Assembly (NCBI RefSeq): GCF_039962255.1
Contig: NZ_JAMPKY010000005.1
Span: 248,001-312,000, forward strand
DNA length: 64,000 nucleotides
Reading direction: 5' to 3'
Source: Leptolyngbya subtilissima AS-A7
GTDB taxonomy: Bacteria > Cyanobacteriota > Cyanobacteriia > Phormidesmidales > Phormidesmidaceae
The stretch's first letter is position 1, and every line of letters starts with the position of its first letter. Shown here piece after piece: positions 37,032 through 45,483 of this stretch. The translations under genes and the position numbers were made by a program. Below the pieces are notes generated by a model, which did no database searches, was not told where the DNA came from, and saw nothing but the letters and a program-made list of their open reading frames with translations.

Positions 37032-38354
37032 TTATAGCTTGCCCTGGCTTTTGATGCGTAGGTAGCTTTCGACCAGCGGGTCTGAAATTTGGTGGGCTGG
37101 GGCGTCGAGCACTAGCACCCCGCGCCGTTTTAGGCGAGCGAAGGCGGCCTCGCGCTGGTTGAGCAAATCTAACGCAACGGCCCGCTGGTAGGCAGCATCG
37201 ACTTCGGTAGTGGATTGGTGGGCTTGGCGATCGATCGCCGGATCCCGCAGCGTAATACAGAAGGGCAGGTGACGTGGGCGCAGCCGGGCCAGGGCCGAGA
37301 GCAGTTCGGCGCTGGCGGTTTCATCCACAATGTCGGTGATCAGCACAATCAGGGAGCGGCGGTGCTGCTGCTGGGCGGCTTGGGTGGCGGCGGCCAGATA
37401 GTCCGATTCTTCGAGCACGGGCTGAATGGGGGTGAGGCGATCGATCATCTGCTGAAAGTTGGCTCGCCCGCCCTTGGGAGGAAGCCATGTGTGCAGGGTG
37501 CGATCGAATATGCCCAGACCAACGCGATCGCCCCGGCTCGCTCCCGCCAGCGCCAGCGATAGCGCCGCATTCATGCCCCAGTCGAAGCGATTGAGCCCTT
37601 GTACCTGGGCGGTCATCAATCGACCGCGATCTAAAAGGATTAATAACGTTTGCTCGCGCTCTGGCTCTAGTACCCGCACTAGGGGCTGACTGAGGCGGGC
37701 GGTAGCCTTCCAGTCGATGAAGCGGGGGTCGTCGCCAGTGCCGTACTCGCGCAGCTCGGCAAACTCGGTGCCCACACCCATGCGCCGCTTTTGTTTGAGG
37801 GTGCCGGTGGCTTGGAGGGCGAGTTTGACGGAAAGTTGATTGAGGCCAATCAGATCGGGGTATACGGCGACAGTTTCGGCAGCTGGTATCGTCCAGTCTG
37901 TCCAGGCCAGGCCTAAGGGACTGCGCTGCTGGATTTGCAGGTCGCCCCAAGGATATTCGCCCCGCTGCTTGGGGTTGACGGTAAAGGTGAGGGTTTCGGG
38001 TTCCCGGCCGCTGAGGAAAATCTCAAGAGGCATGGTGGTGCCGTCGAAGGCGGTGGGGTAGTTGTCGAACAGACGCAGGCGCACAGGAGTAGAAGATTCC
38101 CCATGTAAAGAAATAGGGTTATCGCGTCCGATCGATAGGCGGTGGAGCGGATCCCGCTTGATTGTGGCGCGCCGAGATTTGACTCGGAACCCATCCCAAA
38201 ACATCACCGCTAGGACTGCGACATCGAACAGCAGCAGGGCGAGCAGGGCTGCTGCAAGCCGGTTGGGACTGTCAAAAAAATTGGTGAGCAGGGTGACGAC
38301 GAGCCCACCCCCCAGCAGTAATCCGTAGGTGCGCCCGGTGGGGATGATTGCCAT
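37032..38354 (-). CDS. DUF58 domain-containing protein (MoxR-associated)
   Basis: 440 residues. Two membrane segments near the N-terminus (about 10-55), then a beta-rich region, and the DUF58 core at about 195-300 with GTEFAELREYGTGDDPRFIDWKATARL in two parts, continuing into a von Willebrand A-like fold (LLILLDRGRLMTA, SLIVLITDIVDE). DUF58 proteins are regular partners of MoxR AAA ATPases, thought to act together as chaperones for metal insertion or membrane complex assembly. Start and MoxR stop overlap by 1 nt (TAATG), so translation is coupled. Confidence 0.88.
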   Translation of the reverse strand: MAIIPTGRTYGLLLGGGLVVTLLTNFFDSPNRLAAALLALLLFDVAVLAVMFWDGFRVKSRRATIKRDPLHRLSIGRDNPISLHGESSTPVRLRLFDNYPTAFDGTTMPLEIFLSGREPETLTFTVNPKQRGEYPWGDLQIQQRSPLGLAWTDWTIPAAETVAVYPDLIGLNQLSVKLALQATGTLKQKRRMGVGTEFAELREYGTGDDPRFIDWKATARLSQPLVRVLEPEREQTLLILLDRGRLMTAQVQGLNRFDWGMNAALSLALAGASRGDRVGLGIFDRTLHTWLPPKGGRANFQQMIDRLTPIQPVLEESDYLAAATQAAQQQHRRSLIVLITDIVDETASAELLSALARLRPRHLPFCITLRDPAIDRQAHQSTTEVDAAYQRAVALDLLNQREAAFARLKRRGVLVLDAPAHQISDPLVESYLRIKSQGKL

Positions 38355-39328
38355 TAGCGAGGCACCGCTACGCTGTCGAGTACGCCCTGAATGACGCGAT
38401 CGCAGGTCAATCCATCCAGTTGCGCCTCGGCCCCTAACATTAATCGGTGGCGCAGCAAGGGCATGGCCACGGCCTTGACGTTGTCGGGGGTGACAAATTC
38501 TTGCCCGTTGATCCAGGCGTGAGCTTTGCTAGCGGCCAGCCACTGCACAGTGGATCGGGGGGAGGTGCCCAGCTCCAGATCCGCGTGCTGGCGGGTTTTG
38601 TGAGCCAGAGCCAGCAGGTAGTCGAGGATATTTTCCTGAACGGTCATGGCTTTGACGGCCTGACGAGCGGCGAGAATGTGGTTGGCGGCGGCGATCGGTT
38701 TGAGTTGGCCAATATCCAGCCGTTTGGCCTCAAACCCGGACTGGGCGTTGAGCAGCATTTGCTTTTCTGCCGCTGGGGCCGGGTAGCCGACCACGAGCTT
38801 GAAGAGAAAGCGATCGAGCTGGGCCTCGGGTAGGGGATAGGTGCCTTCAAACTCCAGCGGATTCTGGGTAGCCACTACCCAAAACAGGTCGGGTAAAGGA
38901 TGGCTAGTGCCATCCAGCGTCACCTGCTGTTCTTCCATGGCTTCGAGCAGGGCCGACTGAGTTTTGGGCGGGGTGCGGTTGATTTCATCCGCTAAAAGGA
39001 CTTGGGTGAACACCGGGCCTTTTTTAAGGGTAAAGGTGCGGCTGGTAAGATCAAAGACATTGGTGCCCGAAATATCCGACGGCAGAATGTCGGGGGTGAG
39101 CTGAATGCGGCCAAAGTCGGCTTGGATCAGCCGCGACAGGGCTCGCACCATCAAGGTTTTGCCGGTGCCGGGCACCCCTTCGAGAATGACATGCCCCCCC
39201 GCCAGCAGGGCCACTAACAGCTCCTGCACCAGGGGTTCTTGCCCTACCACCACGCCGCTGAGGGTTTTGCCAATGCGTGCGATCGCCCCCTGGAGCTCAC
39301 TCTGTCGATCAGTTTGGCGCTCGGTCAT
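38354..39328 (-). CDS. MoxR family AAA+ ATPase
   Basis: 324 residues. Walker A GVPGTGKT at 51-58, Walker B LLADEINRTP with Asp114/Glu115, and the MoxR-typical PLPEAQLDRFLFKL. It is the motor component of a MoxR/DUF58-type system that remodels or assembles protein complexes; substrates in cyanobacteria are unknown. It overlaps the upstream DUF4350 gene by 4 nt and the downstream DUF58 gene by 1 nt, so all four genes 37032-41102 form one translationally coupled operon. Confidence 0.93.
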   Translation of the reverse strand: MTERQTDRQSELQGAIARIGKTLSGVVVGQEPLVQELLVALLAGGHVILEGVPGTGKTLMVRALSRLIQADFGRIQLTPDILPSDISGTNVFDLTSRTFTLKKGPVFTQVLLADEINRTPPKTQSALLEAMEEQQVTLDGTSHPLPDLFWVVATQNPLEFEGTYPLPEAQLDRFLFKLVVGYPAPAAEKQMLLNAQSGFEAKRLDIGQLKPIAAANHILAARQAVKAMTVQENILDYLLALAHKTRQHADLELGTSPRSTVQWLAASKAHAWINGQEFVTPDNVKAVAMPLLRHRLMLGAEAQLDGLTCDRVIQGVLDSVAVPR

Positions 39329-40512
39329 GGCCCGCTGGTGTCTCCTGTGGTGTTGCCGGGGTAATGAAGGGATTGTACCCGCTTGAGCCAGTCACGCAGC
39401 TGACTTTCGCCCTTAAGGGTAGGGGGATTCAGAATTGCCGCCAAGTCAGTGGCGGGTAGGTTCGTCTGGGCATCCCAGGCAGCTTGCAGTTGCTCTACCG
39501 GCAGCAGCGTATTGCCCAGCCCCAGCGATTTTTGCAGGCGAATGCGCTCAGCCAGGCTCAGGGTCTGCACCACAAAGTCGCGGCTGCCTGCCTTGTGCAG
39601 CACCCCAGCCAAAGCGTAAATGTAGGCTCGGCTGTTGTCTACTTGTAGCGCTGGCAGGGTTTGCCGCTGACCCAGCCTGCGGTTGAGGGCCAGCAGCGCC
39701 AGCAGCGTTACCGCCAGGGCTTGAAGCACCACAATGGCCAGAGGTGTGCGAGCCAGGTAGTTGAGCCAGCTGGCGTCGTCGCTACCGACCTCGGTGGCGA
39801 TCGCCTCCTCATCCCGGTAACCATGCAGGTACTCATCGACCCACACCCGCCCGCCCGCGCTGGTCACCAGCTCTGTCAACAGGGCAAAATTTCCCGGCTG
39901 GTTGGTGTAGGTGTTAGCGGCTAGGTGGGGCGTGGCCACCATCGTCACCTGCCCCGAGGCTAAGGCCTGCTGCCAGACCACCGCCCCAAACTCGTCTTCA
40001 AGGCCAACGCCCAGCTTTGGCCCTTGGCTGTAGCGGCGTCGAGTATCAACCTTTACCGGTCCGGCTTCGCTGGTCAGAGTTTGGGAGAAGGGGGCTGCCG
40101 TCGCTGGCACCTTAATGCCCAGTACTACCAGCCGATGTCCGGCTTCTATCCAGTCGGGCATCCAGGGCAGCAGGGCCGATAGACCCGGCTCGTCGATAAA
40201 CCCCGGCAGCACTGCCACCAGGGTTTCGAGGATGGCCGCCCGATTTTGAATTAGGGTGACTGAGGACTCCTCGGCCTCCCCGAGCTGTTCGATCAAATTC
40301 TCCACCGGGCGCTGCCAGCGCTGCACGGTGATGCCCTGCTGCTCTAGGGAGCTGTACCAGCTACTGTAGCCTGCCGGGCCTTGGTGCCAGGTCGAGCCAC
40401 TATCTGAATAGCTGGTGGCGGGAGCGCTAACTAGTATTAGCCCCAGCAGCAGCGCCAGGCTCAACGATGCCAAAATCCACCTGCGGCGGTTGAGGGGAAG
40501 CGATCGCGTCAC
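39325..40512 (-). CDS. DUF4350 domain-containing membrane protein
   Basis: 395 residues. An N-terminal transmembrane segment at about 11-30 is followed by a DUF4350-type GATase-like region of about 60-250 (STWHQGPAGYSSWYSSLEQQGI, WIEAGHRLVVLGIK), a second transmembrane helix at about 262-285 (TPLAIVVLQALAVTLLALLAL) and a cytoplasmic tail. DUF4350 is almost always encoded with MoxR and DUF58. The extracytoplasmic domain may present a substrate to the MoxR machine. It overlaps both neighbours by 4 nt. Confidence 0.82.
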   Translation of the reverse strand: MTRSLPLNRRRWILASLSLALLLGLILVSAPATSYSDSGSTWHQGPAGYSSWYSSLEQQGITVQRWQRPVENLIEQLGEAEESSVTLIQNRAAILETLVAVLPGFIDEPGLSALLPWMPDWIEAGHRLVVLGIKVPATAAPFSQTLTSEAGPVKVDTRRRYSQGPKLGVGLEDEFGAVVWQQALASGQVTMVATPHLAANTYTNQPGNFALLTELVTSAGGRVWVDEYLHGYRDEEAIATEVGSDDASWLNYLARTPLAIVVLQALAVTLLALLALNRRLGQRQTLPALQVDNSRAYIYALAGVLHKAGSRDFVVQTLSLAERIRLQKSLGLGNTLLPVEQLQAAWDAQTNLPATDLAAILNPPTLKGESQLRDWLKRVQSLHYPGNTTGDTSGP

Positions 40513-41102
40513 GACTGGGCGATCTCCTGGTAGGCGCGGCGGCAGCGCTGGTAGGTTTCCTCCGTTGCCAGGGCCTCGCCGTAGGTGATGCGCTCGTGGG
40601 TGCGAATCAACAGTTCGTAGGGGCGGCTGGGGTCAGCAGCGATGCAGTCGAGGTATTCGCCATCGGTGCGGCTAGCGCGGTAGAGCACCCGCTCAGTGTC
40701 GTTGAGCCGCGCTAAACCCGCCATGTAAAGGGCCTGGCAGGCCCCAGCGTAGTTGCCCTGCTGGGCCAGCCGCTGCGCCTCACGCCACCAGTGAGCGGCC
40801 TGTTTGAGAGCGGCTTCGGTGGGGGTAGAGAACTGGATCGCGCTTGATTTAACCCGCCGCTGTCGATAGTCGAGATAGGCCAAAATGGCACGGTAGAGCA
40901 GCCAGCCTGTCCAGAGTGCCAGGGCTGCGATCGCCAACCAAAACAGCCCCTCGGCGAGTGGGCCGAGCCAGCCCCAATTAGGTACATCGGGTTGGTCAAT
41001 ATCGACCTGAGAAAACTGGTACTCAAACCATTCCCCCACGTTTTGCCCTCCCTGGCGAATTTGCCAGGCAAGAGAATCGGTGCGGTGGGTCAGGTCGGCC
41101 AT
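40509..41102 (-). CDS. DUF4129 domain-containing membrane protein
   Basis: 197 residues. One strong transmembrane segment at about 46-73 (LAEGLFWLAIAALALWTGWL) and a C-terminal helical DUF4129 region (AAHWWREAQRLAQQGNYAGA, TDGEYLD, YGEALATEETYQRCRRAYQ). DUF4129 often accompanies MoxR/DUF58 operons and, in other contexts, transglutaminase-like proteins. It is the first gene of the four-gene operon, and the stop overlaps the next start by 4 nt. Confidence 0.82.
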   Translation of the reverse strand: MADLTHRTDSLAWQIRQGGQNVGEWFEYQFSQVDIDQPDVPNWGWLGPLAEGLFWLAIAALALWTGWLLYRAILAYLDYRQRRVKSSAIQFSTPTEAALKQAAHWWREAQRLAQQGNYAGACQALYMAGLARLNDTERVLYRASRTDGEYLDCIAADPSRPYELLIRTHERITYGEALATEETYQRCRRAYQEIAQS

Positions 41103-41176
41103 TGCAGGGGAGAAGTCAAAGCTGGCCTCATTATGGCTCAGGAGCCCCAGTGAATCACCGGCTGGTTCTTCAATAT

Positions 41177-41815
41177 TTAGAGCGCAGCTACCCCGCTAGT
41201 GCAAAACACGCTGTCGGGTGAATCGGCCTGACTTGCCACTGTGCTGACGGCGGTGAACTCTGCTGTTGTCAGTAGGGCTTCGACCTGGGCGACCTCATAG
41301 GCGGTAAATCCGTGTTGGGTTAACCCCTGGTCTTCTAAGTAGTTCTTTGACGCATAGCCAATCACTAAGCGTCCGGCGGGATTGAGCACGCGCCGACACT
41401 CGGCCAGTACCTGGGGCGCGTTGGCCCAAAAATATAGGGTGTTGACAGTGCAAACCTGGCTGAACTGCTGATCGGCAAAGGGTAATGCCTCGGCACTGGC
41501 CTGGTGAAGTTCGACCGTGCCTTGGTTAATTAGACTTTGAAAGTGCCGCTCACAGAGCCGCATAGCGTCGGGCGATCGCTCTACCCCCACCACCTGAGAC
41601 GGTTTGCCTGTCGCCACCAGTTTGTGCATCAGGTCACCACCGCCGAATCCGATTTCGAGAATGCGATCGCCCGGCTGAAGCTGTAAAGTCTCTAGAACTA
41701 AATCGTTGAGAGCAGCATTGCGACGGTTGAGAAACTTCAGCAAGAGCCGTCCAAACCACCCCGAAGGATCGCCCAATTGCCGGGCCAAGAACGGCTTGAA
41801 GGAATTAATCCCCAT
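41177..41815 (-). CDS. Class I SAM-dependent methyltransferase (UbiE-like small-molecule type)
   Basis: 212 residues. Motif I ILEIGFGGGDLMHKL at about 53-67, acidic motif II VVGVERSPDAM, motif IV-like QVCTVNTLYFW, and VLNPAGRLVIGY, typical of methyltransferases acting on small molecules. The N-terminal helix (WFGRLLLKFLNRRN) is a common feature of this subgroup. It lies 58 nt after the P450 gene on the same strand and is the likely last gene of a five-gene cluster under the TetR regulator. Substrate unknown. Confidence 0.85.
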   Translation of the reverse strand: MGINSFKPFLARQLGDPSGWFGRLLLKFLNRRNAALNDLVLETLQLQPGDRILEIGFGGGDLMHKLVATGKPSQVVGVERSPDAMRLCERHFQSLINQGTVELHQASAEALPFADQQFSQVCTVNTLYFWANAPQVLAECRRVLNPAGRLVIGYASKNYLEDQGLTQHGFTAYEVAQVEALLTTAEFTAVSTVASQADSPDSVFCTSGVAAL

Positions 41816-41872
41816 AGTTTTGCTCCAGATAGAGGCGTGAAACGGTTTTGTCGCCAGTCGTTAGATTTTTGA

Positions 41873-42985
41873 TTAAAACAACACCGGCAAAGATTTAACG
41901 CCATGGACTTCGACAGAGGGAATAAACTCCAGTTCTCTGCTAGGCACAATGCGAAGATTGGGCAGCCGTTCTAGCACGGCGCTTAAAACAATTTTGGCCT
42001 CCAACCTAGCCAGCGGCGCACCCAAACAAAAATGAATGCCATTGCCAAAAGCCAGGTGAGGATTAGGATCGCGATCGATTACAAACGCGTCGGCGTGCTC
42101 AAACTGAGCCTCGTCGCGATTGGCCGCACCCATCCAAACGGTGACCATTTCTCCGGCTGGAATAGTCTGCCCTTGGAGCTGAGTTTCGACTTGAGTAAAC
42201 CGTGCCATAGCCTGTACTGGCGATCGATAGCGCAAGACTTCTTCAATTGCCAGCGGTAGCAGTTGAGGATCTTGTTTGAGCTGTGTGAAAGCCTCTGGAT
42301 AGTCGTTAAAGCAGAGCATGGCGTTTCCCAAGAGATTGGTGGTGGTCTCGTTGCCGCCCACAAGCAGCACGATGCAAAAATCTACGAGTTCTTGGGCTGA
42401 GAGGGTCTCGCCTGCTTCGTGGGCCGCAATTAAATCGCTAATCAGGTCTTGACTGGGATTCTTGCGGCGCTCGGCTAGCAGGTGCCGAAAGTAGTCAGCC
42501 ATGGCCGTTAATGCGGCCCTGTCGTAGACCACAATGCCGTCTGACCAGCGTTTGAAATCGCCGCGATCGCTCACTGGTACACCCAAAATTTCAGCAATCA
42601 CAATCACCGGCAGCGGAATCGCTAAATCGTGCATAAAATCCATCTCACCTTGATGCTGAACCCCGTCAAGTAACTCATGAGTAATTTGCTTGATCCGAGG
42701 AGCTAGGGACTCTACCCGTCGGGCGGTGAAAACCTGAGCTACGAGCGATCGCAGCGTTCTATGCTTCGGTGGGTCGGTGAAATTTAGGCTTTCAGTCAAA
42801 TCGGTTTGCTCGGGTAGCTGGGGAATTTTAGATGAGAACGTTTTCCAGTCAGAAAAGACTCGCTTGACATCGTCGTAGCGAAACACCATCCAGCTTTGGT
42901 GCGCTGGGTCGTAAAAGACCGGCCTGTCGTGGCGCATTTCGGCATACCACGCAAACGGATTGTGAAAAAGTTCAGAATTTTGCAC
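41873..42985 (-). CDS. Cytochrome P450
   Basis: 370 residues from GTG 42985, which is preceded by AGGAG at 7 nt; the frame continues upstream to TTG 43021 but without a ribosome binding site. Heme loop FGNGIHFCLGAPLAR with the Cys ligand, I-helix LLVGGNETTTNLL with the oxygen-activating Thr, and ExxR in EEVLRY are all intact. It resembles soluble bacterial CYP107-like enzymes that hydroxylate small molecules. No ferredoxin gene is adjacent. The region seems somewhat AT-richer than the neighbours. Co-directional with the methyltransferase and small membrane proteins. Confidence 0.92.
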   Translation of the reverse strand: MQNSELFHNPFAWYAEMRHDRPVFYDPAHQSWMVFRYDDVKRVFSDWKTFSSKIPQLPEQTDLTESLNFTDPPKHRTLRSLVAQVFTARRVESLAPRIKQITHELLDGVQHQGEMDFMHDLAIPLPVIVIAEILGVPVSDRGDFKRWSDGIVVYDRAALTAMADYFRHLLAERRKNPSQDLISDLIAAHEAGETLSAQELVDFCIVLLVGGNETTTNLLGNAMLCFNDYPEAFTQLKQDPQLLPLAIEEVLRYRSPVQAMARFTQVETQLQGQTIPAGEMVTVWMGAANRDEAQFEHADAFVIDRDPNPHLAFGNGIHFCLGAPLARLEAKIVLSAVLERLPNLRIVPSRELEFIPSVEVHGVKSLPVLF

Positions 42986-43091
42986 AATACATCTCCTAAT
43001 ATCTAAAAATTTGCAAGGCAAACCGGGCCAGCTAAAGGTGGCTAAAGCGCTTAGCGCTTTTGAGGTAACTTGTCGGGTTGATGCTTAAAAA

Positions 43092-43547
43092 CTAAGAGGC
43101 AGAAAACCAGCTGATGCCGGTAGTTATGGCAACGGCTGTTGCAGCGCCATACAGCGTGATGCCAATGAGTGAAAAGACTAAAAGTTGCCGGGGTGAGATG
43201 CCTGTAAGCGGACCAACAATGGCTACTGTCCAACTTCCTAAAAGCGGAGTCATGGGAATGAGAAACCAGACACCGTAGCGCTTAAAAGCCTGTCTAACGC
43301 GCTGCCCACCGCGTTTCTCAAGGCGCAGTAGCCAAGCGCGCGGTTGAGGAATCTGCATGAGGCGATCGTAGCCCCACAGCATCAGTGGAATAGGCAAAAA
43401 ATTGCCTAGCACTCCCCAAAATACTGCTGAAACCGCGTCTAACCCCAGAGCCATGCCCGCCGCAACGGCCGCATAAACCTCGGCGTAGGGAAAGAACCCC
43501 ACTGACCAGGTCGTCAGCGCTTTAGTGATGTACTCTGCTATTGACAT
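43092..43547 (-). CDS. Small multidrug export-like membrane protein
   Basis: 151 residues from ATG 43547; a longer frame to 43673 adds 42 unusual, basic residues and is less likely. About four hydrophobic segments with FFPYAEVYAAVAAGMALGLD near the N-terminus and GVWFLIPMTPLLGSWTVAIVGPLTGI in the second half, cut here into shorter blocks in the protein; this pattern fits the Sm_multidrug_ex family of small putative exporters. It lies 70-110 nt upstream of the P450 gene on the same strand. An export role for a product or substrate of the P450/methyltransferase pair is an inference. Confidence 0.7.
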   Translation of the reverse strand: MSIAEYITKALTTWSVGFFPYAEVYAAVAAGMALGLDAVSAVFWGVLGNFLPIPLMLWGYDRLMQIPQPRAWLLRLEKRGGQRVRQAFKRYGVWFLIPMTPLLGSWTVAIVGPLTGISPRQLLVFSLIGITLYGAATAVAITTGISWFSAS

Positions 43548-43702
43548 GGTGGTGATTCGAGTTGGGATGGTAAGGGGTCGGATCGCTAGGACTGACAAAA
43601 ACGGCAGGTTTGCTCCTCGGCAGGTTGCGGTAGGCATGGTAGAGCCCTGTCTTGACCGAAGGTTGAATGGCAAACCGCACCTTGCCGAGACGAGCAGTTA
43701 GT

Positions 43703-44116
43703 TTAGTGCAGCCGTTCAGAGGTAAGCAATCGTACCTCCCTAACTGCCTTGAACCAGGCAAAGCCCAGCAAGATCGAGTACCCAGAAAATAGGAATGCCG
43801 CGTAGCGTCCAGCAGTTTCGGGCTGCATGTTGCTCATCAGATCGGCAAAGCCAGCCAAGATGGGAATTTCCCCTAGCATGCCGGGCAGCACGAGGCAGAT
43901 TGCGCCCTGTAACCAGTCTTTGGTTTCAATGCGCCGCCATCGCATCAGCCCGACAAAGACCAGCGTATACAGTGCGCCAGTGCTAGCAACGTTAAGCCAA
44001 TATTCCATCACCGATCGCTCAAAGAAAATCGAGCCCACCTGCCGATAGGCCATGGTGGCCGCTGCCCAAATGCCAAATCCAACCAACACGAGGCTCAAAC
44101 GATCTCTTGTGTTCAT
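43703..44116 (-). CDS. DUF5367-like small integral membrane protein
   Basis: 137 residues with four transmembrane segments. The opening (LVLVGFGIWAAATMAYRQVG) fits the DUF5367 family of small four-helix membrane proteins, whose role is unknown. It is the first minus-strand gene downstream of the TetR operators, with the start 23 nt from the first palindrome, so it is very likely under direct TetR control. The family name is given from memory and needs a profile search. Confidence 0.65.
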   Translation of the reverse strand: MNTRDRLSLVLVGFGIWAAATMAYRQVGSIFFERSVMEYWLNVASTGALYTLVFVGLMRWRRIETKDWLQGAICLVLPGMLGEIPILAGFADLMSNMQPETAGRYAAFLFSGYSILLGFAWFKAVREVRLLTSERLH

Positions 44117-44138
44117 TGTGGTTACCTATGAAACGATG

Positions 44139-44162
44139 TTAACGTAATAGTCATTACGTTAA
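44139..44162. promoter_or_regulatory. TetR operator 1
   Basis: TTAACGTAAT (44139-44148) and ATTACGTTAA (44153-44162) are perfect inverted repeats around AGTC. It lies in the divergent spacer, 23 bp before the DUF5367 gene start and 35 bp before the tetR start, a classic position for a self-regulating TetR-family repressor. Confidence 0.75.
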
Positions 44163-44170
44163 TGATAAAT

Positions 44171-44184
44171 GTAATAGCTATTAC
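44171..44184. promoter_or_regulatory. TetR operator 2
   Basis: GTAATAGCTATTAC is a perfect 14-bp palindrome sharing the GTAAT...ATTAC core with operator 1. It lies 13 bp upstream of the tetR start codon. Two similar sites 27 bp apart centre to centre suggest cooperative or dual-promoter control. Confidence 0.7.
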
Positions 44185-44197
44185 GCTAACTGTCAAC

Positions 44198-44791
44198 ATG
44201 AGTCGACCGACTGAACCTCAAAAGAAAGCTGAGTTGCTCGAAAAGTGCCTGGAGGTGGCCATTGAGACGGGTGCGCTAGACGCTAGCATTAACGCGATCG
44301 CCAAACGCATCGGCACCAGCGGGCGCATGCTGGTCTACCACTTTGGCTCGAAGCAAGAGCTAGAGCGCCAGGTAATCGCCCGGCTAGAGGTGCGTCTGCG
44401 CGCCCAGCTACAGTCGCTGCAAAGCACAGCTGTCGCAGATGCCGATACCGTTGCCGAGTCTCTGCTGGCGATGTGGCAGCAATTTACCACCCCAGAGATG
44501 CAGGGCTGGCTGAAGCTGACGATGGATCTCAACCTGCGGGCCATGCAGGGAGATGCCGAAACTCAACAGTTTCTAGAGCGCGAAACCCAGCAGTGGATTG
44601 AGTCACTGACGGCGCTGACGGGGGATGAAGCGGTGGCGCGATCGCTATTTCACCTATTTCAAGGGGCCACCCTCGACTTTTTGACTACCGGCAACGCCCA
44701 GCGCGGCGAGCAGAGCATAAAGGCATTTTTGGAAGGCATGCGATTCTCCTTTGAAGAGGCTGCGCCAACGCCCTCCAAGGCCGGTCTTTGA
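44198..44791 (+). CDS. TetR family transcriptional regulator
   Basis: 197 residues from ATG 44198 (MSRPTEPQKK); an ATG at 44162 in the same frame lies within operator 1 and is not a credible start. N-terminal helix-turn-helix at about 10-55 with ALDASINAIAKRIGTSGRMLVYHFGSK, the TetR signature (here GTSGRMLVYHFGSK). The ligand-binding C-terminal domain is divergent, as usual. It is divergent from the DUF5367 gene across two operators, so it probably represses itself and the membrane-protein/P450/methyltransferase genes until a small-molecule inducer binds. Confidence 0.9.
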   Translation: MSRPTEPQKKAELLEKCLEVAIETGALDASINAIAKRIGTSGRMLVYHFGSKQELERQVIARLEVRLRAQLQSLQSTAVADADTVAESLLAMWQQFTTPEMQGWLKLTMDLNLRAMQGDAETQQFLERETQQWIESLTALTGDEAVARSLFHLFQGATLDFLTTGNAQRGEQSIKAFLEGMRFSFEEAAPTPSKAGL

Positions 44792-44808
44792 CCTTCGCCA
44801 GACAAGGC

Positions 44809-45435
44809 CTAACCCTGCTCCTGGTCTAAGTCGATTTTGAGGGTGAGCCGTAGGGGCAAAAACAGCTGCCAACGAATGGCGATCGCACGGATGCCAAAAA
44901 TTACCCCCATCGCGATCAATCGACAGAAAGGAGAGGGCATCAGGTGCAGCAGCGCCACATAAAGCATACCGCCCAGCACAATCGGCGTCGCATACAGCTC
45001 CCGCGACAGCAGCAGCGTCGGCCGATGGGTCACCACATCGCGAATAATGCCCCCGGCAATGCTGGTAATCAGGCCCATCACCACCGCCACCGCCGCCGAA
45101 TGCCCAAAAGCTAGGGTTTTGTCGATCGCCTGCACCGCAAACAAAGCCACGCCCATGGCATCTAAATACGACAGCAGGCGCAGCGGTAGTTTAAGAATGA
45201 AGCGAATGCCTAGAAATGTGGCAAACGACGCGCCCATAGCCACCCAAAAAGCCGTCAAATCCTCTAGCCAAAACACCGGCACATCGAGAATCACGTCCCG
45301 CAGGGTGCCGCCGCCGATCGCTGTCAGCAGCCCCACCACCACAATGCTGAAGATATCGAGACGCTGCCGGGCCGCCGACAGCACCCCAGAGATGGCAAAC
45401 ACCGCCACCCCCGCCTGGGCTAGAACATATTCCAT
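44809..45435 (-). CDS. Trimeric intracellular cation channel (TRIC/UPF0126) family membrane protein
   Basis: 208 residues from ATG 45435, preceded by GGAG at 6 nt; a TTG 12 nt upstream is less likely. Seven hydrophobic segments in two inverted repeats; motifs GVLSAARQRLDIFSIVVVG and GGGTLRDVILD, and in the second half SIAGGIIRDVVTHRP, are the UPF0126/YicG hallmarks. Prokaryotic TRIC homologues form K+-permeable trimers. It is convergent with tetR (17 bp between stops). Confidence 0.9.
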   Translation of the reverse strand: MEYVLAQAGVAVFAISGVLSAARQRLDIFSIVVVGLLTAIGGGTLRDVILDVPVFWLEDLTAFWVAMGASFATFLGIRFILKLPLRLLSYLDAMGVALFAVQAIDKTLAFGHSAAVAVVMGLITSIAGGIIRDVVTHRPTLLLSRELYATPIVLGGMLYVALLHLMPSPFCRLIAMGVIFGIRAIAIRWQLFLPLRLTLKIDLDQEQG

Positions 45436-45483
45436 GGGGTTCTCCAACGCGGGAGCTTCTCTCCAAGCAAGAAGCTCTGCTGA

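Noticed and set aside
44162-44197. Upstream ATG as the tetR start
   Set aside because: It overlaps operator 1 and the added residues are hydrophobic and unlike TetR N-termini; ATG 44198 is preferred.
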